Assembly (NCBI GenBank): GCA_905215555.1
Contig: CAJMQU010000017.1
Coordinates: forward strand, 17,312 to 81,311
Direction: 5' to 3'
DNA: 64,000 nt
Source: an uncultured bacterium
GTDB lineage: Bacteria > Bacteroidota > Bacteroidia > Bacteroidales > Bacteroidaceae
Each line of letters starts with the position of its first letter. Position 1 is the first letter of the stretch. The notes beneath the pieces are model-generated. The model saw only the letters and a list, made by a program, of their open reading frames with translations. It was not told the DNA's origin and made no database searches. Both the position numbers and the translations under genes were made by a program. Shown in pieces: positions 18,234-25,860 of the stretch.

Positions 18234-19940
18234 TTACAAACTAAAATGTTCAGCAATCGTACTCAACGCATGTACCGGGAAGAATGACAGTGCAGCCACA
18301 ATGAAGATAACCGCAAAAGTCATCACACCAAACGTCAATGTATCCGTTTTCAGCGTGCCGGCACTCTCCGGAATAAACTTCTTCTGCGCCAGCAAACCGG
18401 CAATCGCCACCTGTCCTATGATAGGAATGAAACGGCTCAGAATAAGTACCCAACCGCATGAGTAATTCCAGAAATACGTATTATCACCCAGTCCCTCGAA
18501 GCCGGAACCGTTATTTGCCGCGCACGACGTAAATTCATACAGTTGCTCGCTCAAACCGTGGAAACCGGGGTTATTCAGCCAACCTCCCTCACTTGCCACA
18601 AAATCGGGATGATGGGCAAAGAGATAACTGGACAGTGCCGTGCCCACCAGAATCACAAACGGATGGAGCAGCGCCACAATGGTAGCGATCTTCATTTCCC
18701 GTGCCTCCACCTTCTTACCGAGGAATTCCGGTGTACGCCCCACTATCAGTCCGCTGATGAACACTGCGATGATGATGAAGGTATAATAGTTCATCCATCC
18801 CACACCGACACCGCCGAACCAGGTGTTAATCTGCATGTTCAGCATCTCCATCAGTCCGCTGAGGGGCATGGTAGAGTCGTGCATACCGTTTACCGAACCG
18901 TTAGAAGTCACCGTGGTCGTAATGCTCCACAGAGCCGTGGCACCGGAACCGAGGCGCACTTCCTTACCTTCCATCGCTCCGCCTGTCTGCGCAATACCCA
19001 TGTCGTCGATGCGCGGGTTGCCGTTCATCTCCTGATATACATTGATGCCCACGCCCGTCAGATAAGCAAAGAGCATCATACCGAAGATGCTATAAGCCAG
19101 CTTCTTGCGTTTGGAGTAGAAACCGAGTGCGAAGACCATTGCCATCGGGATAATGAGGATAGACCAGCACTCTGCCATATTCGTCAGGTACGACGGGTTC
19201 TCCAACGGATGCGATGAGTTCACACCGAAATAACCGCCGCCATTAGTACCCAATTGCTTGATGGGCACGATGGCAGCCGCAGGACCTTGTGAAACCATCT
19301 GTTCCTGCCCTTCGAGCGTGGTCACTTCCATCTTTTCGTCAAAGCCCATCGGGGTACCTTCTATAATAAGGATGAAACCCACAATCAGCGAAAGCGGTAA
19401 CAGGATACGGGTGCAACTCAGCACCAAGAAGTTCCAGAAGTTACCTATCGTCTTAGTCGTCTTCACGGAGATGGACTTCATGATACCTGCCATAGCCGCC
19501 ATACCCGTTGCAGCCGTAATAAACTGGAAAAGCATGATGACAAATAACTGCGTGAAGTAAGTCAGCCCGCTCTCACCGGAATAGTGCTGCAAGTTACAGT
19601 TCACCATAAAACTGATGCAGGTGTTGAATGCCTGATCCGGCGTCTGCGGGCCATTGCCGTCCGGGTTCAGCGGTAGCCAGCCTTGGCTGACCAACAGCAC
19701 CATGCCCCACACAAACCAGAAAGCGTTTAATATCAGAAGTGCTTTCAGGAACTGTTTCCAGTTCATTTCCTCAGCGGAGTTGATGCCACACACTTTAAAA
19801 ATAAGTCTCTCAATCGGCTTCATGAAGTCCGACCATGTTTTTTGTCCTTTATAGACCTTTGCAATATATTTTCCCAGTGGGTAAGCCAGCACCACCATCA
19901 GGACAATTTGCAGGACTACACCTAAAATTTCTGTGTTCAT
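18234..19940 (-). CDS. kdpA: Potassium-transporting ATPase K+-binding subunit KdpA
   Basis: The protein has 568 residues and about ten transmembrane helices. It has pore-loop-like segments containing TNGGGYFGVNSSHPLENP, SCAANNGSGFEG and FMVNCNLQHYSGE, which correspond to the K+ selectivity loops of KdpA. It belongs to the potassium-channel-like superfamily and forms the high-affinity K+ pore with KdpB. It is transcribed after the two small membrane proteins. Confidence 0.97.
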   Translation of the reverse strand: MNTEILGVVLQIVLMVVLAYPLGKYIAKVYKGQKTWSDFMKPIERLIFKVCGINSAEEMNWKQFLKALLILNAFWFVWGMVLLVSQGWLPLNPDGNGPQTPDQAFNTCISFMVNCNLQHYSGESGLTYFTQLFVIMLFQFITAATGMAAMAGIMKSISVKTTKTIGNFWNFLVLSCTRILLPLSLIVGFILIIEGTPMGFDEKMEVTTLEGQEQMVSQGPAAAIVPIKQLGTNGGGYFGVNSSHPLENPSYLTNMAECWSILIIPMAMVFALGFYSKRKKLAYSIFGMMLFAYLTGVGINVYQEMNGNPRIDDMGIAQTGGAMEGKEVRLGSGATALWSITTTVTSNGSVNGMHDSTMPLSGLMEMLNMQINTWFGGVGVGWMNYYTFIIIAVFISGLIVGRTPEFLGKKVEAREMKIATIVALLHPFVILVGTALSSYLFAHHPDFVASEGGWLNNPGFHGLSEQLYEFTSCAANNGSGFEGLGDNTYFWNYSCGWVLILSRFIPIIGQVAIAGLLAQKKFIPESAGTLKTDTLTFGVMTFAVIFIVAALSFFPVHALSTIAEHFSL

Positions 19941-19983
19941 TTCTCTAATTCATTAATAGAATGATACCTTAATTGCCAATTGA

Positions 19984-20064
19984 CTAAAACTTCTCCGGTT
20001 TTACGAGTACATACATCAAATACCCGAAAACCGCAATACCTAATACAAATAATGTTGTGTACAT
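19984..20064 (-). CDS. kdpF: KdpF small membrane subunit (26 aa)
   Basis: This short frame starts MYTTLFVLGIAVFGYLMYVL and ends VKPEKF. It is one hydrophobic helix followed by a basic tail ending LVKPEKF, typical of KdpF. A good ribosome-binding stretch (AAGGAGAGAG) precedes the ATG. Position immediately before kdpA is the standard place for KdpF, which binds at the KdpA/KdpB interface and stabilises the complex. Confidence 0.88.
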   Translation of the reverse strand: MYTTLFVLGIAVFGYLMYVLVKPEKF

Positions 20065-20079
20065 AATTCTCTCTCCTTC

Positions 20080-20175
20080 TTAAATCTTTTCAAACCAATC
20101 CACACATTTCCAGAACAGCCCGAAAGCGAGCAACCCGCTCAACAGGCAGAAAATAAATGAAATCGTTATTCCCAT
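20080..20175 (-). CDS. 31-aa single-helix membrane protein, first gene of the Kdp operon
   Basis: The frame starts MGITISFIFCLLSGLLAFGL and ends WFEKI: one hydrophobic helix, then a short amphipathic tail WKCVDWFEKI. It ends 15 bp before kdpF and starts about 40 nt after the predicted sigma-54 start site, so it is the first translated product of the operon. It is not KdpF, since that gene follows. I do not recognise a named family. A Kdp accessory or regulatory micropeptide is plausible. Support is positional plus membrane-helix composition. Confidence 0.65.
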   Translation of the reverse strand: MGITISFIFCLLSGLLAFGLFWKCVDWFEKI

Positions 20176-20225
20176 GTCTTTTACCTTTTTAAAATTGATA
20201 CTATTATTTCATCGTGCTAAGGTAT

Positions 20226-20241
20226 GCCAATTGCGTGCCAG
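20226..20241 (-). promoter_or_regulatory. Sigma-54 (-24/-12) promoter of the kdp operon
   Basis: The minus strand reads CTGGCACGCAATTGGCAT, against the sigma-54 consensus YTGGCACGnnnnTTGCW. The GG (20239-20238) and GC (20227-20226) elements have the required 10-bp spacing, and only one core base differs (TGGC for TTGC). Transcription should start near 20214, about 40 nt before the 31-aa gene. The nearby response regulator at 20861 has the sigma-54-activating AAA+ domain, which supports the call. Confidence 0.75.
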
Positions 20242-20312
20242 ACATGCAGGATAGTGCATAACAGTCTAATATCCAAGATTGTGAGGGTTACAAACAGAAA
20301 AGTATAAAACAG

Positions 20313-20341
20313 AAATACCCTTTCAAAATGAAAGGGTATTT
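20313..20341. repeat. 12-bp perfect palindrome, NTase-gene terminator or enhancer site for kdp
   Basis: Arms AAATACCCTTTC (20313-20324) and GAAAGGGTATTT (20330-20341) flank AAAAT. The element lies about 100 bp beyond the stop of the nucleotidyltransferase gene, so it may terminate that transcript, although the following T-run is weak. Its centre is also about 88 bp upstream of the -24 element of the kdp promoter, the usual distance for an NtrC-type activator-binding site. Both roles are possible. Confidence 0.6.
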
Positions 20342-20443
20342 ATCAAAATAGGGCGAGATGATGAGTATTAAAGAGAAATGAGAATGTATTTAATCGGGAC
20401 ACTCTTCATGTATCAACCTTTCCATCGCATCAATGTTTCTCCT

Positions 20444-20752
20444 TCATAGCACTACCCCTTCCTTCATTACATTAATGCTAAACGGCGTGGTAAATCTTTC
20501 CCATACATGACATAACATCACCATAGGACTGATAATGACACCTGTCTCCACTTCTACCTCATACAAATAACGAGCTATTTCCAGTTCACGTTCAGGAGCC
20601 AGTTGTTCTTCATCAAGCAAGATAAGCAGATCGATGTCTGAGTCGTGACGAGCATCACCACGGGCCTCGGAACCATAAAGAATGGTCTTCGCATCGGGAG
20701 CAATATGATGTATCACTTCTGCAATACGACGGACAATATCAGGTCGTTTCAT
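20444..20752 (-). CDS. Minimal nucleotidyltransferase domain protein
   Basis: The protein has 102 residues. It has the Pol-beta-type motif LYGSEARGDARHDSDIDLLI (GS, then DxD) found in MNT-family minimal nucleotidyltransferases, and a later conserved acidic residue in YEVEVETGVIIS. These proteins usually act as antitoxins for HEPN RNases by AMPylation, with the HEPN gene adjacent. No HEPN-like frame flanks this gene, so the pair is broken or the protein has another role. It lies 108 bp downstream of the response regulator on the same strand. Confidence 0.85.
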   Translation of the reverse strand: MKRPDIVRRIAEVIHHIAPDAKTILYGSEARGDARHDSDIDLLILLDEEQLAPERELEIARYLYEVEVETGVIISPMVMLCHVWERFTTPFSINVMKEGVVL

Positions 20753-20860
20753 TAGCTTTCCTCCTATTCGTAATTATAATCTCTTATCTCTTTCAGTTGA
20801 ACAACACAAAGATAGCAATGTTTTCCGAAAAGCCCATCGCTACATACCCCGAAATACAAC

Positions 20861-22204
20861 TCAGATCTTATATTCCTCTATCTTCCTGTACAGCGTTGTC
20901 AACCCGATTTTCAGTAGCCGTGCTGCTTCCGTCTTGTTGCCTTTGGTGTATTCCAGCACGCGGGCGATGTGCCGCCTCTCCATGGTCGAAAGCTCGAAAC
21001 TGCCGGGAGTCTCCTCGTCCGACTGTTCATAATGGGCATTCTGGATGTCAAGAGGCAGGTCGGCAATAGTCAGCTGTTCCCCTTCGCAAACGATGAGGCT
21101 GCGCTCTATCACATTGCGGAGTTCACGGATATTCCCCTTCCACGGTTGCAGTTCAAGCGTAGTGAGAAATTCGGGAGTGATCTCGGTTATCGAACGAGCC
21201 AGTTGCACAGAGAAGTTCTTCACGAAAGCCTTTGCCAGCAGGCGGATATCTCCCACACGCTCACGTAACGGCGGCAGATGTATCTGGAACACCGAAAGGC
21301 GATAGAACAGATCTTCACGGAAACGCCCTTTAGCTATCTCTTCGGGCAGATTGCGGTTAGTCGCCGCAATGATACGCACGTTGACGCGTGTCGGCTTGGT
21401 GTCGCCTATCTTGATATATTCGCCTGTTTCGAGGATGCGCAGCAGCTTCGCTTGCAGTTCAAAGGCCATCTCACCTATTTCATCCAGGAAGATCGTCCCG
21501 TTGTTCGCTTCCTCAAAAAGCCCTTTCTTATCTTTCAACGCCCCCGTAAACGAACCTGCCTTGTGCCCAAACATCTCGCTCTCCAGCAATTCCTTGCTGA
21601 ACGAGGAACAGTTCACCGCAACGAAATTCTGCCGGGCACGCTTGCTACTGTAATGGATGGCTTGCGCAAACACCTCCTTGCCTGTTCCCGTCTCTCCGGT
21701 CAGCAATACAGGAACATCAGTCACCGACACTTTCTGCGCCAGCGACACAGCATCTTTCAAAGATTTGGACTCTCCCAGGATAGAATCGAAAGAGTACGCC
21801 TGCCCCACCTTCTTCTCAAGCTTTTCAAGACGGGCATTCATTGCGGCCTTCTCTACCGCACGACTGATAAGGGGAATAATCTTGTTATTGTCATCTCCTT
21901 TGGTGATATAGTCGAAAGCCCCGTTCTTGATGGCTTGTACGCCATCGGGAATATTGCCGTGAGCCGTCAGGAGAATGACCTCCACATTAGGCGCGGCTTT
22001 CTTGATAGCCAGCACCAGATCCACCCCGTTCCCGTCGGGCAGGAAAACATCACACAAAGCTACATCGGGGCTTTGCAATTCCAACTGTTTCAGGGCAACC
22101 CTGCAATCACCAGCCTGACATACTTCATATCCTTCTAATTCCATCATACGCGCCAAAAGGGTACGGATTTGCATCTCGTCATCAACGATTAAAATCTTAC
22201 TCAT
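20861..22204 (-). CDS. NtrC-family sigma-54-dependent response regulator
   Basis: The protein has 447 residues. A receiver domain (1-120) carries the phospho-acceptor Asp52 in ALCDVFLPD. The AAA+ domain has Walker A GETGTGKE, a GSFTGA loop (the usual form is GAFTGA, the sigma-54-contact loop), Walker B GTIFLDEIGEM and the arginine-finger region LFYRLSVFQIHLPPLRER. A Fis-type helix-turn-helix ends the protein (NKTEAARLLKIGLTTLYRKI). Its own promoter has a perfect -7 box. With no KdpE gene in the locus and a -24/-12 promoter before kdp, it is the best candidate output regulator for the Kdp sensors. Confidence 0.93.
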   Translation of the reverse strand: MSKILIVDDEMQIRTLLARMMELEGYEVCQAGDCRVALKQLELQSPDVALCDVFLPDGNGVDLVLAIKKAAPNVEVILLTAHGNIPDGVQAIKNGAFDYITKGDDNNKIIPLISRAVEKAAMNARLEKLEKKVGQAYSFDSILGESKSLKDAVSLAQKVSVTDVPVLLTGETGTGKEVFAQAIHYSSKRARQNFVAVNCSSFSKELLESEMFGHKAGSFTGALKDKKGLFEEANNGTIFLDEIGEMAFELQAKLLRILETGEYIKIGDTKPTRVNVRIIAATNRNLPEEIAKGRFREDLFYRLSVFQIHLPPLRERVGDIRLLAKAFVKNFSVQLARSITEITPEFLTTLELQPWKGNIRELRNVIERSLIVCEGEQLTIADLPLDIQNAHYEQSDEETPGSFELSTMERRHIARVLEYTKGNKTEAARLLKIGLTTLYRKIEEYKI

Positions 22205-22252
22205 ATCTTATTCGGATAAGTGTTTAAACTGATAATGCTAAAAACAGGGTGT

Positions 22253-22261
22253 GCAAATATA
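22253..22261 (-). promoter_or_regulatory. Bacteroides -7 box for the response regulator gene
   Basis: The minus strand reads TATATTTGC, a perfect match to TAnnTTTGy, about 50 nt upstream of the ATG at 22204. I see no convincing -33 TTTG at the expected distance. Confidence 0.5.
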
Positions 22262-22485
22262 AAGCTTTTCCTGAATACGAACGGCACATCTTTTGAACTT
22301 TTATAGTAGAAAGCTTGAAAACCCCGTAACCGATTTCATCGCTTAACTCCATTAGTACAAGGAGATAAGGGCAGAAAAGAGAGAACAGGCAACGGGGGAG
22401 TTTCCTTTCCATTTTGATAAAACCATTCTGAAATGACAAGGAGGCTTCACAAGAGGATTTGATTAATAACTTAAAAAAGAAGAAT

Positions 22486-23823
22486 ATGGAAATCTACAAA
22501 TTCGATGGAAACGCAACCGCATCCGTAAAAGGTATGCAACATGTGGCAAAACTGATTCAAGACAATACGTCTAAAATAGTCGTACTATCCGCCCCCAAAG
22601 ATGTCACCAAACATTTGGGCGAGGTAGCCGCCAACTTCTTCAACCGAAACATAGAGGAAGCACACGACAAAATAACCCGGCTGGAATTCCAGTTCATTGA
22701 CTTTGCCAATGAACTACTTACGGACGACACTATCAAGCACGAAGCCATCCGGGGCATTCTCGACTGTTTCCAGGCAATATGGAAATACAGCATGGAACCT
22801 TTCTACGCTACCGACGAAAAGGAAATCCTGGCACAAGGCGAGTTACTGACATCCACCTTACTAGGATTCTACTTGCAGGAACAGGGAGTGGACAACAGCG
22901 TGATTTGTGCCTTCGACTTCATACGTACTGGCATGAACGGGGAAGCGGATGAGGAATATATCAGCCAGAAGGTGAAAGAGATATGTAAATCATACCCCGA
23001 TACGCATCTGTTTCTCACACAGGGAAGTATTTGCAGGAATGCCTTTGGTGAGACCGATTATCTGAAACAAGGTGGAAGCGACTACACCGCCGCCCTGATA
23101 GGGACAGCCATACAGGCGGAGGAAATACGGATATGGACAGATGTCGATATACACAGCAACGACACACTGGTAGTGAAAGATGCCGACACTATAAAGAACC
23201 TGAGTTTCAGTGAAGCCGAACGGCTCATCTACTTCAATCCCCAGATACTGCACCCGCTTTGTCTGGCTACGGCATGGAAAGAGAATATTCCCATCCGTTT
23301 GCTCAACCCGGTGAACCCGGCATCAGAAGAGACTTATATATCCGCCAACAGATTGAACGGGAACATGGTGAAGGCAGTCGCCACCAAAGATTCTATCACA
23401 TACATCCGGTTCGAATCAAACCACACGCTCCGGCCTTATATGTTCATCAGCAAGATTTTCGATATCTTCGCCAAATACAAGACGATGCCCTGTCTGTTGA
23501 CTTCATCCAACGATAACATATCCGTAGCCACGGATGACAGGAACTTCCTTTCGCTCATCCTGCGGGAACTGAATAAGTATGCCCGGATATGGGTGGAAGA
23601 TAAGATGAGTATCATTTCTGTGGTAGGAAACATGAAGTCATCGTGCATCGAAACCGAAGCGCGGATTATGGATGCGTTGAAGAATATTCCGCTGAAGATG
23701 ATTTCTTACGGAAGTGATGAGAATGATGTGTCGCTGGTGGTCAAGGCAACGGACAAGGCGGAAGCACTCCGGTTGCTCGACGAGAAGTTGCTGAAGAAGA
23801 AGTGGCTTAAGAAGGCGTCTTGA
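22486..23823 (+). CDS. Divergent aspartokinase-like protein
   Basis: The start at 22486 (MEIYKFDGNAT) is chosen because it aligns with aspartokinase N-termini; the frame opens 27 nt earlier. The protein has 445 residues. The amino-acid kinase fold is supported by QGGSDYTAALIG and IWTDVDIHSNDT. The C-terminal 130 residues look like paired ACT domains (ISVVGNMKSSCIETEARIMDALKNIP). The usual nucleotide-binding KFGGTS motif is degenerate: KFDGNAT keeps the lysine and one glycine only. It may be a feedback-regulated aspartokinase with altered nucleotide binding, or a repurposed paralogue. It is divergent from the response regulator and has no lysine or threonine pathway neighbour. Confidence 0.8.
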   Translation: MEIYKFDGNATASVKGMQHVAKLIQDNTSKIVVLSAPKDVTKHLGEVAANFFNRNIEEAHDKITRLEFQFIDFANELLTDDTIKHEAIRGILDCFQAIWKYSMEPFYATDEKEILAQGELLTSTLLGFYLQEQGVDNSVICAFDFIRTGMNGEADEEYISQKVKEICKSYPDTHLFLTQGSICRNAFGETDYLKQGGSDYTAALIGTAIQAEEIRIWTDVDIHSNDTLVVKDADTIKNLSFSEAERLIYFNPQILHPLCLATAWKENIPIRLLNPVNPASEETYISANRLNGNMVKAVATKDSITYIRFESNHTLRPYMFISKIFDIFAKYKTMPCLLTSSNDNISVATDDRNFLSLILRELNKYARIWVEDKMSIISVVGNMKSSCIETEARIMDALKNIPLKMISYGSDENDVSLVVKATDKAEALRLLDEKLLKKKWLKKAS

Positions 23824-23890
23824 ATATATTCTCTATATAACCCGTTGGCGGAATTAATTCATAACCCGGCAGAAAGAAATCAACCCGCAC

Positions 23891-24473
23891 CTAAAAAAAA
23901 TTATTCCGTATTTCTTTCGCAATATAGCGCCTCATCAACTCCTGCCCTTCTTTATCGGGATTAAGCCATCGCGCAGATAGCGTCCCCTGCCCGAAGGCTG
24001 TTCGAATTTCCCGGTTATACCGCTATTAGAGTAGCAATCTATCAGTTGTACGGAGAGAGCACGGCAGATTTCACGCAGAATGGCAATCTTCTCCAGATTA
24101 CGTTCATTGCGGGTTACATCACCGGTTTGAATAGGGGTACAAACAAAAACACGACATTTGGGATGATACATTGTTATGGCGCATTTGTAATTCACGCTTA
24201 TCTTCGGTAAGCTGCCAGCCATTGGATATCCCGGCAAAACCGGCACTTCCGTAATCCTGAGTATCGGGATGGCACGCCCACGTTGCAGAACCTACCGCTA
24301 CATTATGATGGGTGGCAAATCCAAGTAGATCGACCACCGTCTTCGACTATTGTTCACCCGCCGTGATACTGTTCCCATCACAACCGAAATTCATCTTACT
24401 GAAATCAGGATAAAGGGACTGCGCCTACAACGCAATCCCTATCCACAACACAAAATCCAATCGATCTTCTCAT
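23891..24473 (-). pseudogene. Decayed SGNH/GDSL hydrolase (acyl esterase) at the end of the mannan operon
   Basis: Stitching minus-strand frames gives a recognisable SGNH hydrolase. It has a short signal-like start at 24473, then CDGNSITAGEQ followed by a stop where a Trp codon is expected and SKTVVDLLGF. The middle reads YHPKCRVFVCTPIQTGD. The end reads DGLIPIKKGQELMRRYIAKEIRNNFF after a frame change (normally DGLHPN.EGQ). At least two stops and two frameshifts disrupt it. Family members often deacetylate glycans. It follows the 2-epimerase gene by about 40 bp and was probably once part of that operon. Confidence 0.8.
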
Positions 24474-24514
24474 TCCAGACTTCTAAAATACTTATAAAAT
24501 AACCTCTAAACCAC

Positions 24515-25702
24515 TCATGAAAAACGTTCCATTATCTCCATGCACATACGTCCGTTATGATATGGGCATTTCCAAAATCCGGCCTTGTCATCCTCAGTAT
24601 TCACCGTGCCGTCGGCACGCACACTCCAATGCCACTCGCCGTTCCGGTAATCTACCAGATGCCTCTTGATGAAATCCCAGCAACGAAATGCTTTCTGCAA
24701 TGCTACTTCATCTTCAAAATGTTGGTAAAGATTAACATGTCCCACCACATTCTCTGCCTGTACCCACCAATGGCGGTCGGCATCGGTCTTCTGTCTATCT
24801 GGGAAAGTCTCATAAATCATGGCACCGTCAGGCGTCAATCCTTCACCGGCGGCAGCGGCGATAAACTCAACCAAAGGTTCTACTTTTTCCAGTAAAGTAT
24901 TATCAGCCAGCATCAAAGCGGCTTCATGTATCAGCCAGGAAGCTTCTATATCATGTCCGTAGGAAACAATGCGGTACTTACTCCGCCAATTGTCATCGAA
25001 AAACAATTCCAGATGTCCAGTCTCAGAATTAAGAATCCGGACCGTGAATAATTCTATCAAATTGCGGAGTTGCTTCTTGAGGCGATCGTCTTTCCATACA
25101 CGGTACAGATTGGTATAGGGCTCCAGGATATGCAGATGAGTGTTCATGGTCTTACGTTCGTTCTCGTCTTTATCGCTAAGTCGCATATCGGCAATCTCTC
25201 CCCATTCCCGGGTAAGAGCCTCGCAATAGCCATTCTTTACAGAGTCGAAGCTATGCTTTTCGATATCCTCGAACAGGCGGACGGCATATTCCAAAGCCTC
25301 AGCATCACCCGTGGCACGATGATATTCGCTCAGCCCGTAGATGGCAAAGCCGATGGCATAGATTTGCTTCTTCGTATCCAAAGGGCGACCTTTGTAATCA
25401 AGCGACCAGTAGACACCACCGAACTCGCGGTCATAGAAATGATCTATCACATAGCGTTTAGCACGCGTTGCCGCAGACAAGTATTCTTCCTTCTTCAGCA
25501 AACGGTAGGCTGCCGAAAAAGTCCAGAGAATACGGGCATTCAATACAGCACCCTTTTCTGTTTCCGGCATCAGGATTCCGGTTCCCGTGATGCGGCCATA
25601 GAAGCCACCGTTCGCTTCATCCGTCATCCGGTTCATCCAGAAAGGAAGAATGTTGGCTGTCAACTCTTCCTCCATCTCTTTTCGCATATTTTTGACGTCC
25701 AT
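24515..25702 (-). CDS. Mannobiose/cellobiose 2-epimerase
   Basis: With the start at 25702 (MDVKNMRKEMEEEL) the product is 395 residues, the normal length for cellobiose 2-epimerases; a longer frame to 25747 is unlikely. It is an (alpha/alpha)6-barrel of the AGE/CE family with conserved NTHLHILEPYTNLYRVW, YGHDIEASWLIHEAA and HWWVQAENVVG segments, which carry the catalytic histidines. In the B. fragilis mannan pathway the enzyme converts beta-1,4-mannobiose to mannosylglucose for the GH130 phosphorylase, and that gene is in this operon. It is cytoplasmic, with no signal peptide. Confidence 0.93.
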   Translation of the reverse strand: MDVKNMRKEMEEELTANILPFWMNRMTDEANGGFYGRITGTGILMPETEKGAVLNARILWTFSAAYRLLKKEEYLSAATRAKRYVIDHFYDREFGGVYWSLDYKGRPLDTKKQIYAIGFAIYGLSEYHRATGDAEALEYAVRLFEDIEKHSFDSVKNGYCEALTREWGEIADMRLSDKDENERKTMNTHLHILEPYTNLYRVWKDDRLKKQLRNLIELFTVRILNSETGHLELFFDDNWRSKYRIVSYGHDIEASWLIHEAALMLADNTLLEKVEPLVEFIAAAAGEGLTPDGAMIYETFPDRQKTDADRHWWVQAENVVGHVNLYQHFEDEVALQKAFRCWDFIKRHLVDYRNGEWHWSVRADGTVNTEDDKAGFWKCPYHNGRMCMEIMERFS

Positions 25703-25860
25703 AGAAAATCGTATTAGTTTATATATTGAACCCGTTTGGGAATTCATCTATTTCCGCCCGAACAGGGCTTGTAACCCGGCGGGGTACGGTTAGCCTAATG
25801 GTTAGGGGCACTACCAGCCTGCCTCTGCGGGAGTACTGTGAACCGGCTCATATCCGAAAA
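25703..25860 (-). other. GC-rich structured spacer within the mannan operon
   Basis: This 158-bp spacer separates the transporter and epimerase genes, although the operon is otherwise tight. CCGCC (25754-25758) pairs with GGCGG (25778-25782) around an inner GGG/CCC stem. Further on (25790-25830) a segment reads GGTTAGCCTAATGGTTAGG, reminiscent of a tRNA D-arm, but no acceptor or anticodon stem completes it. No ORF is credible. It may be an mRNA-stability element or debris of a former insertion. Confidence 0.4.

Noticed and set aside
21278..22138. 286-aa plus-strand frame opposite the response regulator
   Set aside because: Shadow of the NtrC-type gene, which has all expected motifs in its own frame.
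22205..22485. Lysine-type riboswitch before the aspartokinase-like gene
   Set aside because: I could not find the conserved helices or an expression-platform terminator in this leader.
25703..25747. Longer start for the 2-epimerase at 25747
   Set aside because: The extra 15 residues do not match the family N-terminus, which begins near MDVKNMRKEMEEEL.
25783..25855. tRNA gene suggested by GGTTAGCCTAATGGTTAGG
   Set aside because: No acceptor stem, anticodon stem or T-arm pairs up around it on either strand.
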